A stretch of 64,000 nucleotides of DNA. Origin: Ophioderma brevispina. Its lineage: Eukaryota > Echinodermata > Ophiuroidea > Amphilepidida > Ophiodermatidae. Under the pieces are notes generated by a model, which ran no database searches, was not told the DNA's origin, and saw only the letters and a list, made by a program, of their open reading frames with translations. The number at the start of each line of letters is the position of its first letter. Within the stretch, counting starts at the first letter, position 1. The stretch is from positions 19,363 through 83,362 of the forward strand of contig JAMKCH010014179.1 in the NCBI GenBank assembly GCA_023653785.1. The letters are read 5' to 3'. Of this stretch, positions 34,444 to 47,800 are shown piece after piece. A program made the translations under genes and the position numbers.

Positions 34444-37400
34444 GTGAGTTGAACTGCAATGGTTTAAAAAATGGAAATATTACCTCAAATATAGCTTACA
34501 TTGTGATCCACAACTTCGCCTACCCACTAAACTAACAAAAAGTGAGAATTGAATATCATCTTAGACGTTGACCTAAGTATAGCATGTGTGTTTGGTTTTA
34601 TCTGCAAATTAAATCTACTCTGGAAGAAATTTGTAATTTTGTATGTTTTTCCGTAAACTGAATAAATGACAAGTGGCCTATGGTGCACCGTGATTAAAAT
34701 AGTTGCCCGTAACATAAAAGCGCACTGTCCGAATCAACTGACCCTTCTATAGAGCGGTAGAAAGGACTTGGGTCAAACATCATCGTTCATGTCCCACTAC
34801 ATCTCAGCTCTGACACCTTTTAGTATGGACCCTCTACATCAATGCAAGATAGTTAGTGGTGTCAAATTGTGGTGTCACTTTTTCAATAGGGGTCAATTTA
34901 GGGGTCAATTTAATTAAATGACTAAAAGTGCAAAAAAGGTCAATTTCCATTTGTACAGGGGTCAAAATCAGAAGTTGCTCCAATTTTGGTAAAAAATGAA
35001 ACAAACTGTTCCTCTAGCTTAATGTATCAAAATAAGGAATAGTTTGTAGCATCTGCAATGCATAGTTATCATGCTATGTGACATAATAGGTCATGGGGCA
35101 ACATAATCCAATTGCCATTGACCTTCTTTGACCTTTATCTCGGTAAGTAAACATTTAACATAATCAAAACTATACTTTTTGGGAGTCCTCATACCTAAGG
35201 CAATAATTTGCAAGCATTTAAAATATAATCAAAGTAACTTGTGATGTTGACCCCTGTACAAATTGAGTTTGACCTTTTTTGCACTTTTAGCCATTTTTAC
35301 CCATAAATCTAAAACTAATGGTAATAGATGGTACAAACTATACATGTTTGGAAACCTTGTGACTAGACGAACAATATACATATAGCCCAGTCCCTAAGCA
35401 CAATATTGTGCACTTTTTCCTAAAAAGCGTGATGATGAAAACTTGGCATGCAGTTACATATGAGCCCCACGAACAATTTTGATCGAGTGCCCAAAATGTA
35501 GCGCCCCCTAGTGGCCTACAGCGCCCTCTATTGTTTTACTACCCATATTAAATATTCCTTTCACGAGCTTATATGCCATAAAAATAACAAACATTTTTTG
35601 ACCAAGAAGGTCCAATAAGGTTTAAAATGTTGCACATATATTATAAACTATTCATTGACGTCAATATTAATATGGCGGCCATTTAGATTTCAAAATGGCC
35701 GCCAATGAAAGCCAACATTTTAAGCCTAACTTGCGTTAAGAATGATAAAATGCTAATTTTGAGGACAAACCCCCCTTAGTAATGCTGAGGACGTGGAGTT
35801 CAGGAAAAGCACACTACGCTATTGCAGGAGTAACAGATAGCAGTAAATCATGAATTTCAAGATGGCGGTTGATTTCAAAATGGCCGCCAATGAACTATAT
35901 TTGGGAATGAAGCCAAATGAAGCATACTTTTGAAGGGTTAAATGATCATTTGTCAGCTATTTTGACGACTGAATACGGTTCAGTAAGTGCTGCAATATAT
36001 CTGGCCATTGATTTAGGTCAATTTGATATCAATATACCTACCGCCCTCAGATTTCAAAATGGCTGCACTAAATATACACTAATATCCACATAAGCATTAC
36101 TCACGCTTATGAATGATTGAAAAAAAAGACTAAGGACGGTCCCACCTTGACAATGCTAAAGAGTTTTCTAGAAAGAAACACTGCTGACATTGTAGTAGCC
36201 ACAATTAGCAGCAATCTTGAATATCACGATGGCGACTGAAACCCCTCAACCACATGGGCGCCATTGAAACATTTTTGCAATCTATCTACCTCTGAACCAT
36301 TTGATCTTAGTTCTACTGACGAAAACCTAGTTCTAATTGTAAGAATTCAAAATGACCCAACTTTGTAGGCAGGCCTAGTTAGTATGCTTTCCATGCCAAG
36401 CAGCTACTAAGTATCTTAGTATCCTGAGTTAGTTATTTTGGCCATCTGTTGATGCTAGCAAAAGTAGAAGTGCATTAGTCAAGATATTCTGGTTGCATCC
36501 ATGCTCTTGAAGCAACTACTTCGAACCAGCTGACTCAAGTTTTGCCACCGTAGAGATGGTTGTCCATATGTAGTTGGTCTCTTGCTCTCTGCTTTCCGGC
36601 CGGTTCATTTGCTTATGCTTATCTGGTTTCGCGCCTTCTCCACATGCTTCCGTCCCAATATAGGACAAAGTAGGACTAGGATGTAAAATGACAGAACAAA
36701 GTACCCCAAATGAGATATCCAGGACTTTCAATAAGGCTCCCTGGAAAGCCTGCAGACTGGAGGGATAGTTTAGTACAGATGACTCTATGGACGCCTCACA
36801 AACATGCCCTCATTGTAGACCATTTGGTACAGTGTATCAAGGGCAACCATTTTCTTGTTGATTGTGGTATATATAAGAGGGGTTCTTTTGGCCAAAGTTT
36901 ACCACCACTTCTCAAAAATAGCATAATTTTATTAGGTGGAACCAACATTTTTTTTTTAATTTTACAAATTTGATTAATTTGGCCTACACGATTGGGCCTC
37001 GTGCATTTACAGTAGAAAATTGGGTATATAGCCATGATTCTGCTTCAGATTCTAAGAGGTACATTTCTACCAAACCAAATTGGGGCCCAATACTATAAAA
37101 CACCAAATTCAGAATCATTGACTTATTGGCCTAAAACACATAGGTAGTTGAAAGCCTGTACTAAAAAGGACCTAGACTAAGGGGTTTTTTTCAAAAGTCT
37201 ATTGTGCAAACGTTAGCGGAACGTTAAGCTGATTTTTTTTAAAACAAAAACTTTTTATTTTTTTTATGGACATTTTTAAAAAGATATGCATGCCTATTCT
37301 TGTATTGGATACAATCTGACACAAAATGTTGCCACACTTTTCTTACCGTAACGGAACAAGTTGAACCTGAAATTGGTTACAGTGCGCCTAACAATACTCA

Positions 37401-40400
37401 AACAAGTGATGGTAGGGAAAAGGGGCCGAGGTTTTAGGGATGGGCAAAAGCTTCAAGCTGCCACCAAAACAATCCAAACCAGGACTTTTTATTTTCTATT
37501 TTCGATTATAGGTGCAAAATTAAAGGTGGGGGACCCAATGGACAACCCATATACTACATCAAAATGAGATTTTGGGTAGATCAAGAGAAGAAAGGTCATA
37601 TTTTCTCAGTATACCCCAGTGAACTTTAAAGCCCAGTAAATGTTTTCACTTGAATATGAACAAAAACATCCCCAAATGTTGTCGACCACTTAATTATACA
37701 CAGTCCCTATGGCAGTTTAGTTTGTACATTATCAAGCTTGAGGAGTCAAGTGTTGTTGAAATATCGGATTCAAAATGTTCATGATAAAAATCGGACGATT
37801 TACGCCCAATATTAATTGCTCTCGCATATAAGTTTTAAAATATGGGCTCAACTGCCATCTCACCCAATATTCTTACAAACTCATAGCTCGACAATTAATT
37901 TGGGCTTAACGATTCCAATCTTATATCACATTATGCTTTTGCTAAGCCAAATGGCTTGACCCGATTTGACCCAAAATTTGAATTTTTGTTGTTTTTATGA
38001 AAATCGGCCATGATCGTTTCACCGTCTTATTTTATTCTCTTATTCCAAAACTTTTAGAAGATGTTACTATGAAATTAACAGTGCATGCTTGGCAGATTCC
38101 ATACGCTTCAGAAAATGTTTGTCAGGATATTGAACAAATCTAAATAAACACTTGGGCTATTCACAAATTACTAATAGCAACGAGTGTAGGATGTTAAGGA
38201 CATGCCCAAACCTGTGTGCCAATTGATCATTGTCCCATTATCTTGACACTAAGATACACTCAAACCTAGAGAATTTCTCATCAGACCAACGTTTAACAAT
38301 CCCATTATACAAAAGTGTATTCTTAGTCGTTGTAGTCCCAATAAAGAATGTAACTTGCATTCAATACACAGGGCTCATATCTTCTAATCTGTTGGATTTG
38401 TTAGCTGCTCAATAAAGAAAAATAATAAGATAGAAACATCACATAATATTCAGTGCTGGAATTTCTCCAAACCGAATTCGTTTAACAAGTACCAAGTATG
38501 TGTGTTCTTTATACCTTTACATTTCGAAACAGCTTGTTAGCAGTTCAATTGAAATTAATATAAGTTGAAGTAAGGCCTACCATGGATAATCCGTGGGGCC
38601 CATTTGGAAATCTAATATGGCAGCAATATTGACTTTGATCTAAAAATTACTGAGAAATAAGGAGTGTTCTAAAATCTAGACAGGAATTGTTTGACCAAAA
38701 CGGTGAAATTTGATCACCAACCCTTCAAGAGGTAAATTTCTTCATTGGGGCGTAAAAATTTGACATAAAATAGTTTCATTAGCGGCCCGTTGAAATCAGA
38801 TGCCATCTTGAAATTCTAGATTAGATTTCTGCTATCTGGTACAACTGCAATGCCATAAATGGTTTTATGAACTCCTCAGCATTACCAATGTTGGATTGTC
38901 CTTAACATTAGTGTTTTTTATCCTTCTTAAACTCAATTTAGGCTTAAGTTATAGATTTCCCAGTGGGGCGGCCATTTTGAAATTAAGATGGCCCCAGCCA
39001 TGTTGATTTTAACCTAACAATCAATAGCTCTAGACATAGCATCATTTTTAAATCTTTACTATACCTTACTTGGTAAACAAATAGTGGAATTATGGCATTA
39101 AGTCCTTGAAAGTAATATTTCCTAATGTGGGTTAAAAACTATAGAGGGCGCTTTGTGGGCCAATAGGGGGCGCTACATTTTTGGCACTCGATCAGAAATT
39201 GTTTGGGCCTCAATATGTATAACAGATACCACGTTTCATGCTTTTAGGAAAAAAGTGCACAATTCTGCCTTTTTTTGTGCTTAGGGATGGGAATAAAATT
39301 TCACACACGGGTGAAGTTATTTAAACGTTGGGACCCTGTGCAAACTTAAATTGGCCCTATTGAAAAGTGACACCACAATTTGACACACTAACTACCTGCA
39401 TTGATGTTGCTAGTTTTGTAGAGGGTCCATTACTAATTAAATAAGGAACCCTATGATATTCTGCTCTGCTCTATTATAGAGGATATCTTCTAGTGAAACC
39501 ATAAACAAAAAGAAGTGCTATAATTACGAAAATGGCCACTTTAAAATAATGGTCAAATACTTATTTCAAAGTACCTTGCTAAAGTTGTTAAAAGATTCTT
39601 AACAAAGCTATCAATATTGGTGTCATTATATTTATTTTTATTGTTTATTCATTTATTTATTTGTATATGTTATTATTATGTTTTTTTTTAAAAATTGGGT
39701 TTTTTCGTACATATTGTTCCTCTCAGCAACTTGAAACCTGGACAACGGGACGGTGATCAACCTCGCCAAAAAACGTAGAGCAGGGGCCGAGGACTCCCTA
39801 CGCTCCCTTGCTGGATGGGCGGACAAGATCCAGGGCAAAACAATACCTATGGGTGAGCTTACAACATGTATAGATATTGCAATTGATAAATTAGTCAATG
39901 TTGGTGGCTCTTGGAAGTATGGGTGTAGCCCAGGGCTAAAGGTAAGTATGGGTGTAGATAAGTCGATAAAGTGAGAGGTGGCCCCAGGAGCCCATTTTAC
40001 CAGATACTTTGTACAGATTTTTTTTTCAAAATTATATTTTGTAATTACGTATTGAAACAAGGTTAAAAGTCATTCATCTTAAAGGTATGAACAGCTGTCC
40101 CGATTTTTATTTGGTTTCAGTGTTCCACTCTGAACCCCGCTCTGAACCAAGATGTAGATTACCAGTTAAAGACTGACTCAGAGATTTCGTAAATATTATT
40201 TTTTTGTGTAATAATGAAAAATTGTCAACTAGAACTAAAGATAGTAACCTAAAATGCACAATTCCGAAATTTGAGATGAATCGGATTTTTCGTTTTGATG
40301 CAGTAAACATTTATGTATAGTATTACGTCGCATAGGATACTGTGTATATTGTGATTTTCTATATGAAGTAATTCGATTTAAACTTAGCAATTTCACATAG

Positions 40401-41823
40401 TGATTATCATAATATGGACAAGCATTATGTACATGCAAAAAAACACGATTTTTTTGGAAATTGAGGGCGCCCTCTTCAGGAAATCTCTGATTCAGCCTTT
40501 GATTTAAGGAGAAGGTTTGGATTACAACTTCATTTGACGCTTGTGGTATTTTCAATATGGTGCACCGTCTTATCGTCCAGTCATTCACAGCGATCTTCTG
40601 CAGGAACTTTCTTGCAATCGAGTTGTCGTAAATGGCCTCAGCGATGAATGGCCTCTAAGGTGATCAGACCTTACTCCATGGACTTCTTCTACTTTGGGAG
40701 AAACATTCAAGCCATGGTCTATGTGAGAAACAGTAGTAAGTAAGGTGTGTTCATCTCTAGAGTGATCAAATAGAAGGCTGGGCCACAGGCGTTACGTTTC
40801 AATGAAGACTACGATGAAGATGATAATAAGAACATTTACAAGAGGTGGCCAATTCATATACATCTCTTTTGCCGAAAAGTGTTTGTAGACGATTTCTGAG
40901 CATGACGGGAGGATGAGGCGGTGCACCATCGTGAAAATAACACACACGGCTGAATGACTCCAGGTGCAATTCATAAAACCTTGATAGTTTAGCTGGCATC
41001 TAAGGCCTGGTAAGATTCTAAAATCCATAATATGCAACTACGGAGTTGACAACTAAATTGAAATTCATAAAACCTTACTATGAACCTTGCTAACTAGTTA
41101 CATACTAGGAAAATCTAGTTGCCAACTAGCTCAATCTTTTGTCTACAGAATTGGGTGCTTTCGGGCGGAATGGCCTTGGGTGCAGTGTGGGGAATGTAAA
41201 TTCAATACATTAAATGACTACCCTTTTGTGTTTGAGTCTGTTCATCTCAGAGCATTAACATGCTTTGATCACATGTGAACCATGATCAAAATGATGCCAA
41301 TATAATTGTAGTAGCTTCCGTATATATAGGCCTGTACACATGAGCAAACCTTTACTATATATCGGGAGTTGACAAACAGAAGGGCGTAGCTCAGCACTGA
41401 AAGAAATATTAAAGAATTTCTTTAATTCTGCTGTAATACTGTTTCTGAGAAATGTGATTTTTAATATTTTCTACTACGCAAATCTATTCATTTATACTCC
41501 AAAATGTAAACATCTCATAAAGCTCATATATATGGTACTGTAAGCAAACATTATATAAACTTTAGTAAACAAAGAACAATTTTTAATTATGAACAGCAGA
41601 ATTAAAGAAATTCTTTAATATTTCTTTCAGTAAGGTTTGATAATTTATTTTCATTTCAAATATAATTATAAGCATTATTTTGGGGCCTGTATTTACACAA
41701 GTTCCCCCTTTCCCTTTTCACTGATGCTATTACGGCATTATGTTAATGCAAATGAGAATTGAAGACAAACTTTACTCACATTTATTTTATCAAATGATAT
41801 ATATATATATATATCTATATATA

Positions 41824-41877
<54 letters not shown>

Positions 41878-44800
41878 ATAATAATAATATTGTTTTCTTC
41901 ACTGATTTAGTTGCCAACTAGTGAGTTAGAGTTGCTCTGGATCAACTCTAAATTTAGCAAGATTCTAAATAGTAATCGACTAGGCTTAGTTGGCAACTAA
42001 GTCCCATTTTAGTTGCCAACTAGGCTTAGTAAGGTTTTATGAATTTGGGCCCAGACCTTCTCCTTAACTGGCAAACACCGTCTTGGTTGAGAATGAAACA
42101 ATGAAACCAAATGCAATCTGGGCAGGTGTTCACACCGTTAAGATGCCGTCCCGGGGTTGCCATGGACAGTGTGTATAAACGCTCTCTGTGTTCAACAGTC
42201 AATAACTTTTTTTAAGTACTTAAGGGGATTGGATCATTCTTTCTTTAAAATGAAGTTTATTAATGACAATTTTGATATGCTACACTCAAATCTTTTTACA
42301 ATATAGGGGCGTCTTTTGAGTTTCCTTATTCGACGCACCATAAAATATGATCATAGTAATATAACCATTAGGTAGCTTACAATGTCCATTTATCTGAATG
42401 AGAAGAGAAATCAAAATAAGCCCCAAGGAACTTTAAAGGTGCTTGTTTCCATTTATTGTATTCTCTACTCGATATGAGAACATGAGACTTGCACATAATC
42501 CCCATCAGACCGCGGAATCAAACTTTCGGTTTTGAAATTATAAGCAATAATGCATATTGCAAAGCCCTATTCAATACTGTGCTAATTTTGATGGTTAACC
42601 ATTAAAACGGCGGTTTTTCGTATCTTGGAATGACCAAATCTCAGGACGACAATGATAATAATACGGGCTTTCATCTGATATCAAAATCGATACTACTTCC
42701 GGGTAAATCGGGGGTGGGGGTCCCAAAGACGATCGGAACACGCAATTTTAAGTTGGGGATGTCACATAAATCCTGATGGATGTCACATCAATGTAGTTAA
42801 AGGGGCGACGTCCCCTGTTTAGGCATGATAACCTCCAACAAGTGATGTCTGAGATTGCTTGATCAATCGCACGATGACAGTGACTGGCAAATTGTGCTAG
42901 GTGCTGGGAAACAGAAGATGAGATTGGAGGAATTCGCTATGCTTTGGTCATGTTTTCACACCCGGAAAGCTGGTTGTAGTAACCAATGCAGTGTACCCTG
43001 TAGCTCTTTCTTCATGGTCCAGATACATATAATAGGATACTCTCTACACAGGCTCTAAAGAACTTCAGCTTGCTTGAATAGGAGATACCAGATTGCCATA
43101 TTGTGGTGCGGTTTATTGCAGTCATTCCAAGCTTGTCCTTTGTTCTTTCTTCATGGTCCAGATCCATATAATAGGATACTCTCTACACAAGCTCTAAAGA
43201 ACTTCAGCTTGGTTGAATTAGAGATACCAAATTGCCATAAGTGGTGCGGTTTATTGCAGTCATTCCAAGCTTGTCCTTTGTTCTTTCTTCATGGTCCAGA
43301 TACATATAATAGGATACTCTCTACACAAGCTCTAAAGAACTTCAGCTTGGTTGAATTAGAGATACCAAATTGCCATAAGTGGTGCGGTTTATTGCAGTCA
43401 TTCCAAGCTTGTCTTTTGCGTGACAGAAAGTAATAATATTTGACAGAAATTCTTTAATACAATATATCATGAGAAGCCACATTAAAGATACAGACAACAG
43501 CTGCATAAAGCAGCACGAACATATTGCGTGTGCGTGCGTGAAGCCTTTGTGTGTTGTTACACAAGTAAACGTATACAATATGTCATCAGAAGCCATATTG
43601 AAAATGCAGACCATAGGTAGCACATACACAAGCAATCGTCAATGTTTTTACATCCGTTACGGCTGCGTCTGCATGCAGCTAAAGTTCCTGACATTTTTTT
43701 AGATTCCATAAAACAATCAGAATTATAACGATAGTTTGAATAGACGCACAGCCTGTTTCACAGGTAGAAGCAACTTTTGCAGCCAAGGTGTCAAATTTTC
43801 AAACTTGATAAAAACTCCACGCACCTCAAATATTCCAATGCTGCTTAATTTGCATGTATCTGTTTGATTGTGAACGGAAATTGCCGAAGTGCAAAATTGC
43901 ATTTTGACTTCAACCAAACACATTTCAAGTAAATGTTCCATTCACATTTCTGCGCATAAACTATAACATACTAAAAAATCAAAGCAGTAGCTCTAATAGA
44001 TTTCAAATTAAGTGAGATTTCTTGCATATTTCCATTGGGTGATATCGATTTGGGGTTTAAGTTATGTTCGAATAACATCGTTTAATGAAATAATTGCTGG
44101 TGTTTTCATCCTGATACTTCAATTGAAACATGTAAGCTATCTTAGATGTGAAATAATGTGTTTTTGGTCAACATTTATTTGCTAACAGATATGAGAGCAA
44201 CAATGTTATGACGTGAAACAGCGGTATGGACGTGTTCACGCCATTTGATAGCATGACTGAAGATGTTGTAAATACTAAAGAACAAATCCCAAACTAAGTT
44301 TAGACATTTCCAAAAAATGTTTATGGTTTATCTTGATATTACCTTATTATTGCGACATTTGATAGGATGTTTTCGCCACCAAATACCAGTATATTCCTTG
44401 TAATAATTCACTTGCCTTTATCTGCAGATGGCGATTTTTTCTGTTATACAAGGTACGAGCCAGTTGGGGTGGTTGGCGCCATTATACCATGGAATTCTCC
44501 CACCACTATCTTGGTAAGAAAGCTATGTTACGCTCTTACATGTGGCAACACGATCGTAATCAAGCCTGCCGAACAAACACCGTTGACGGCGCTCTACATA
44601 GCGTCATTGGTAAAGGAGGTGAGTGTTTTGTATTTGATTGGATTTTTTGGAACCTTCACCTTTGCGTTTACTTCAAAGCTTTTGCGATTAGTGGCAGACT
44701 TAGATATAATTGTTTGTATGTGTATAAATTGAAAATAGCCAACTAAACTCCTCAATTACAAAGATTGAGAAGAATCGGATTTTTCGTTTGGATGAAGTAT

Positions 44801-47800
44801 ACCTTTATGTGTAGCTAGATGACCCGATCGACAACCTCGTCCGAACCACTCTACTCCATCAAAATTAAGATTATATCAGAAATAACCAGTTAAGATTTAT
44901 GGCCCCAGGATTTTTTTCTTCTAATGCTATGACTTGTTTCTATATCCAAACGGTTGGTCAGTCAGTTTGAGAAGAATAGGGTGGTCCTAAATCGTCATGT
45001 TCAATTTCGATAGATAACCTAATAGATCACTGTTGGTTAAACCTTAGTGTAAATTGTAAAACAAAAATCCCCAGTACAATTTTTTAAACCTGTGGGGGCC
45101 GTAGTTTTATCAAAGTGCTTTGAGGAATGTTTGTATGATACGAACTTTCATTCCAGAAGGAAGGTGCCGTGACAGTATTCCCCAGGATTGGCTTAATTCT
45201 TTCTCCTGCTCGCCCTATTTTCTACTTTCTTACAGACTAAGTTTCTTGTCGGTAAATAATGCACTCTCCAGGGTTTGGGAATTGAGGATAGTACATTAAA
45301 AGTAGAAAAAAATTATCAACATATCGGGCTATAATACCTCCTAACCTACATGATTAAAATCGGATGCCAGCTCACATCAAGAGGGCCACAGACGCACCTA
45401 ACTTGCGATCAAGGAGGCATTCTGTGGTTTTTTTTGGTGCCCTGCATCCGCAAAACAGTCACTAAAGACATTGACGCACTCGATGTTAACACACCAATGT
45501 GAACTCGCGCACGGGCTTGATGTACAATAAGCCCGAATGGAACTGTCTACCTGAAACCCTCGTCAATATCACTACAACTGAAGCATTTAAAGAAAAAACA
45601 AACAAGTATCTAAGAAACCAAACCTCCAGCATCTAAGTCACGTCTAGCGCACTCACTAACCTCTGCGTTTGACCTCTACTGTCGAGGACCTGCAGAGTAC
45701 ATGTTCGTTTCGATGAGTTGCTATATTGAAAGAGTCTTGGCCGCCATCGTGTGAGCCCATAGACAATGTTGAGGTATAGCGCCACCAACCTGGACACCAA
45801 GCCTCTTCAAATCAACATGTATTAAGGAGTAACATTGAAATCCTTTTCATAATTATTGGTCTAATCGGCGATTGTTATTGCTTATATTTCGAGCAGTATG
45901 CCACAAATGTATGTATCTCAACACATCTCAAATATGTTAATATCTCAGCCTCGTTCGCACCATTGGAAAATCGCAGATGTCTCTCTGAAAGTAATCTCTA
46001 TATAGCAATAATAATATAAAATGTTGTTTGGTTGTATTCCAGTCGGTTCCAGCCGACTCCCGGTTGGCTTTAAAGCGGTACCAGACCCACTTTGGTCAAT
46101 TTCAGTCAGATTCGGTCAAAAGAACCGCAGGCCCAAGCTTCATATCTGGTGCACATAGGTGCACATGGTCATCAGTGGGAGTATGATTATTTTGGCCAAT
46201 TTAATACATTCTCCTTCTCCTCCAAATAGGGATCATGTCACCAATGCACATGCATCTTTGACAAGTGCCTATGGTTTGTACACAGATTTTAGATCAGTGG
46301 TCAGCAAGTGGTCATTTCGGCCACTTTGTCCAAAATCCTCCATCCGGCTTCAAAATGCTACTAGGACAAACTACTGAGCCAATCTCAAATAGAATTGATC
46401 AGAAGAACCACTAATTCATGTTTTATACGGGTTGTAGCGATTAGCTATTAGCGGTCATCCAGTGGTCATTAGCCTGGTCATTTTGGCTAAACTCTAGGAT
46501 ATCGTGCAAATAAAATGGGTCTTACCTTGGTGTAAGATATTCATGAGTTAGACTAGAGTAAAGACTCTTTTACGGAATAAAGCTGTACGATCTTTGTAAT
46601 CCTTTGATCCTCTTATAGAAGATTTCATGCTAGGCTAATTTCATAGAGGATGAACCATAAAGGGCGCTGATCACAATGCATCCCCTATGGGCAGTGCCCA
46701 TGAGTTGTACACAGATTCTGGATATTGGTCAGCAAGATAGTCATAATTTGTTCTATGAACAAAATGTAGGTCTAGTTGTTAATATAATAAATATCATTGG
46801 TCTTTACGACTTTATTGTAGGTTGGATTTCCACAGGTCCGTTGTAATGTTGTTCCTGGTGGTACGGTTCCCACGGCAGGGGCAGCCATCAGTAATCACAT
46901 GGATGCATTTAATCTTTCTCTTTTAAGGGTCAAACTGAGGTATAACATACTGCGATCTCACCAATTACTCCAATGTATTTTCCTCGTTGCCTCCATTGTA
47001 TTGATTTTAAACCCTCCGTCTACCACCAATGATTTAACACGTAAGTGAATAGGGTTGGCCAATGTGACCAAGAATCTCGTTTTTCGCGCGCCATTTTTTA
47101 TACATTAAATTAAAATCGTCTTTTTGCCCAAGATTTGTATGTAACGCCGAGGTGCGTATACTTTGGTGAGAAAAAACACTAAAATTGGCCATGGCCCGTT
47201 TTGTCACAGTCTTGGAGCACAATTCACAATTCATGTCGTTCAAAAAATGAGATCCTTTTCGTTATGTTCATGCGCTTGCTCAAACATAGGTTGCGAAAAT
47301 ATTTTATCGCTTCACAGTTTAACCATTTTATTTTGCAGATAGGCCGTCTAATACAGCAAGCTTCAGGAAGACAAATTTGAAAAAAAGTACTTCGTGAATG
47401 GAGAAGAGCCCACAGTGTATTCGCGGATTGTGTACCGTTTAAGGTGTTATTTGTTTCACCTAACGTCAACAGTAATAGCGCCATTAACGTGTATGATGAA
47501 ACGGTGGTTAAGGGGAGATTACTGGATAATATTAGTAGTTACGAAGTTCTACAACTTATGCGTTAGTTGAACTCACCAGTAACACGTGACATGGATTTTG
47601 TTCTGACTTTACGGGATTGATAATTCTTTCAGCCCCTTATTAATTTGTTCTCAAATTCTGTGTCCGAGATTGCTTAAAAATGTCTAAAAAAGGTTAAGGA
47701 GAAGTTGACAACACTGTTGTAGTTGTGTTTTGTTCTTTTGTTCTTGTTTCTTTTTTGTTCTTTGTTTATTTTTTTTTTGTTATTTTGTTTATTTTTGTTA

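Larger units (their letters stand above)
34820..39436. mobile_element. 4.6-kb element with very long terminal inverted repeats, inside an ALDH intron
   Basis: The ends (left ATGGACCCTCTACATCAATG from 34825; right the reverse complement ending GAGGGTCCAT at 39430) are inverted repeats. Inverted homology continues inward for at least 850 bases: GTCAAATTGTGGTGTCACTT, GTGCACTTTTT.CCTAAAA, GATCGAGTGCC.AAAATGTAG, CGCCCCCTA, AAGCGCCCTCTAT, CAAAATGGCCGCC, AAGCCTAA, GGTAATGCTGAGGA and CAGATAGCAG are all shared in inverted order. The interior (about 36.3-38.5 kb) has no recognised transposase. It fills most of the intron between exons A and B. It is foldback-like or a large non-autonomous DNA transposon. 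Confidence 0.85.
41061..42046. mobile_element. ~1-kb DNA element with AAATTCATAAAACCTTACTA ends
   Basis: The left end AAATTCATAAAACCTTACTA (41061) matches the right end TAGTAAGGTTTTATGAATTT (42027-42046) as an inverted repeat. Near both ends lie repeated AGTTGCCAACTAG palindrome-like motifs (41105, 41910, 41990, 42010). Another AATTCATAAAACCTT end occurs at 40968, just outside. The element contains a second complete MITE (41397-41630) and a TA microsatellite. No coding sequence was recognised. Confidence 0.75.
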
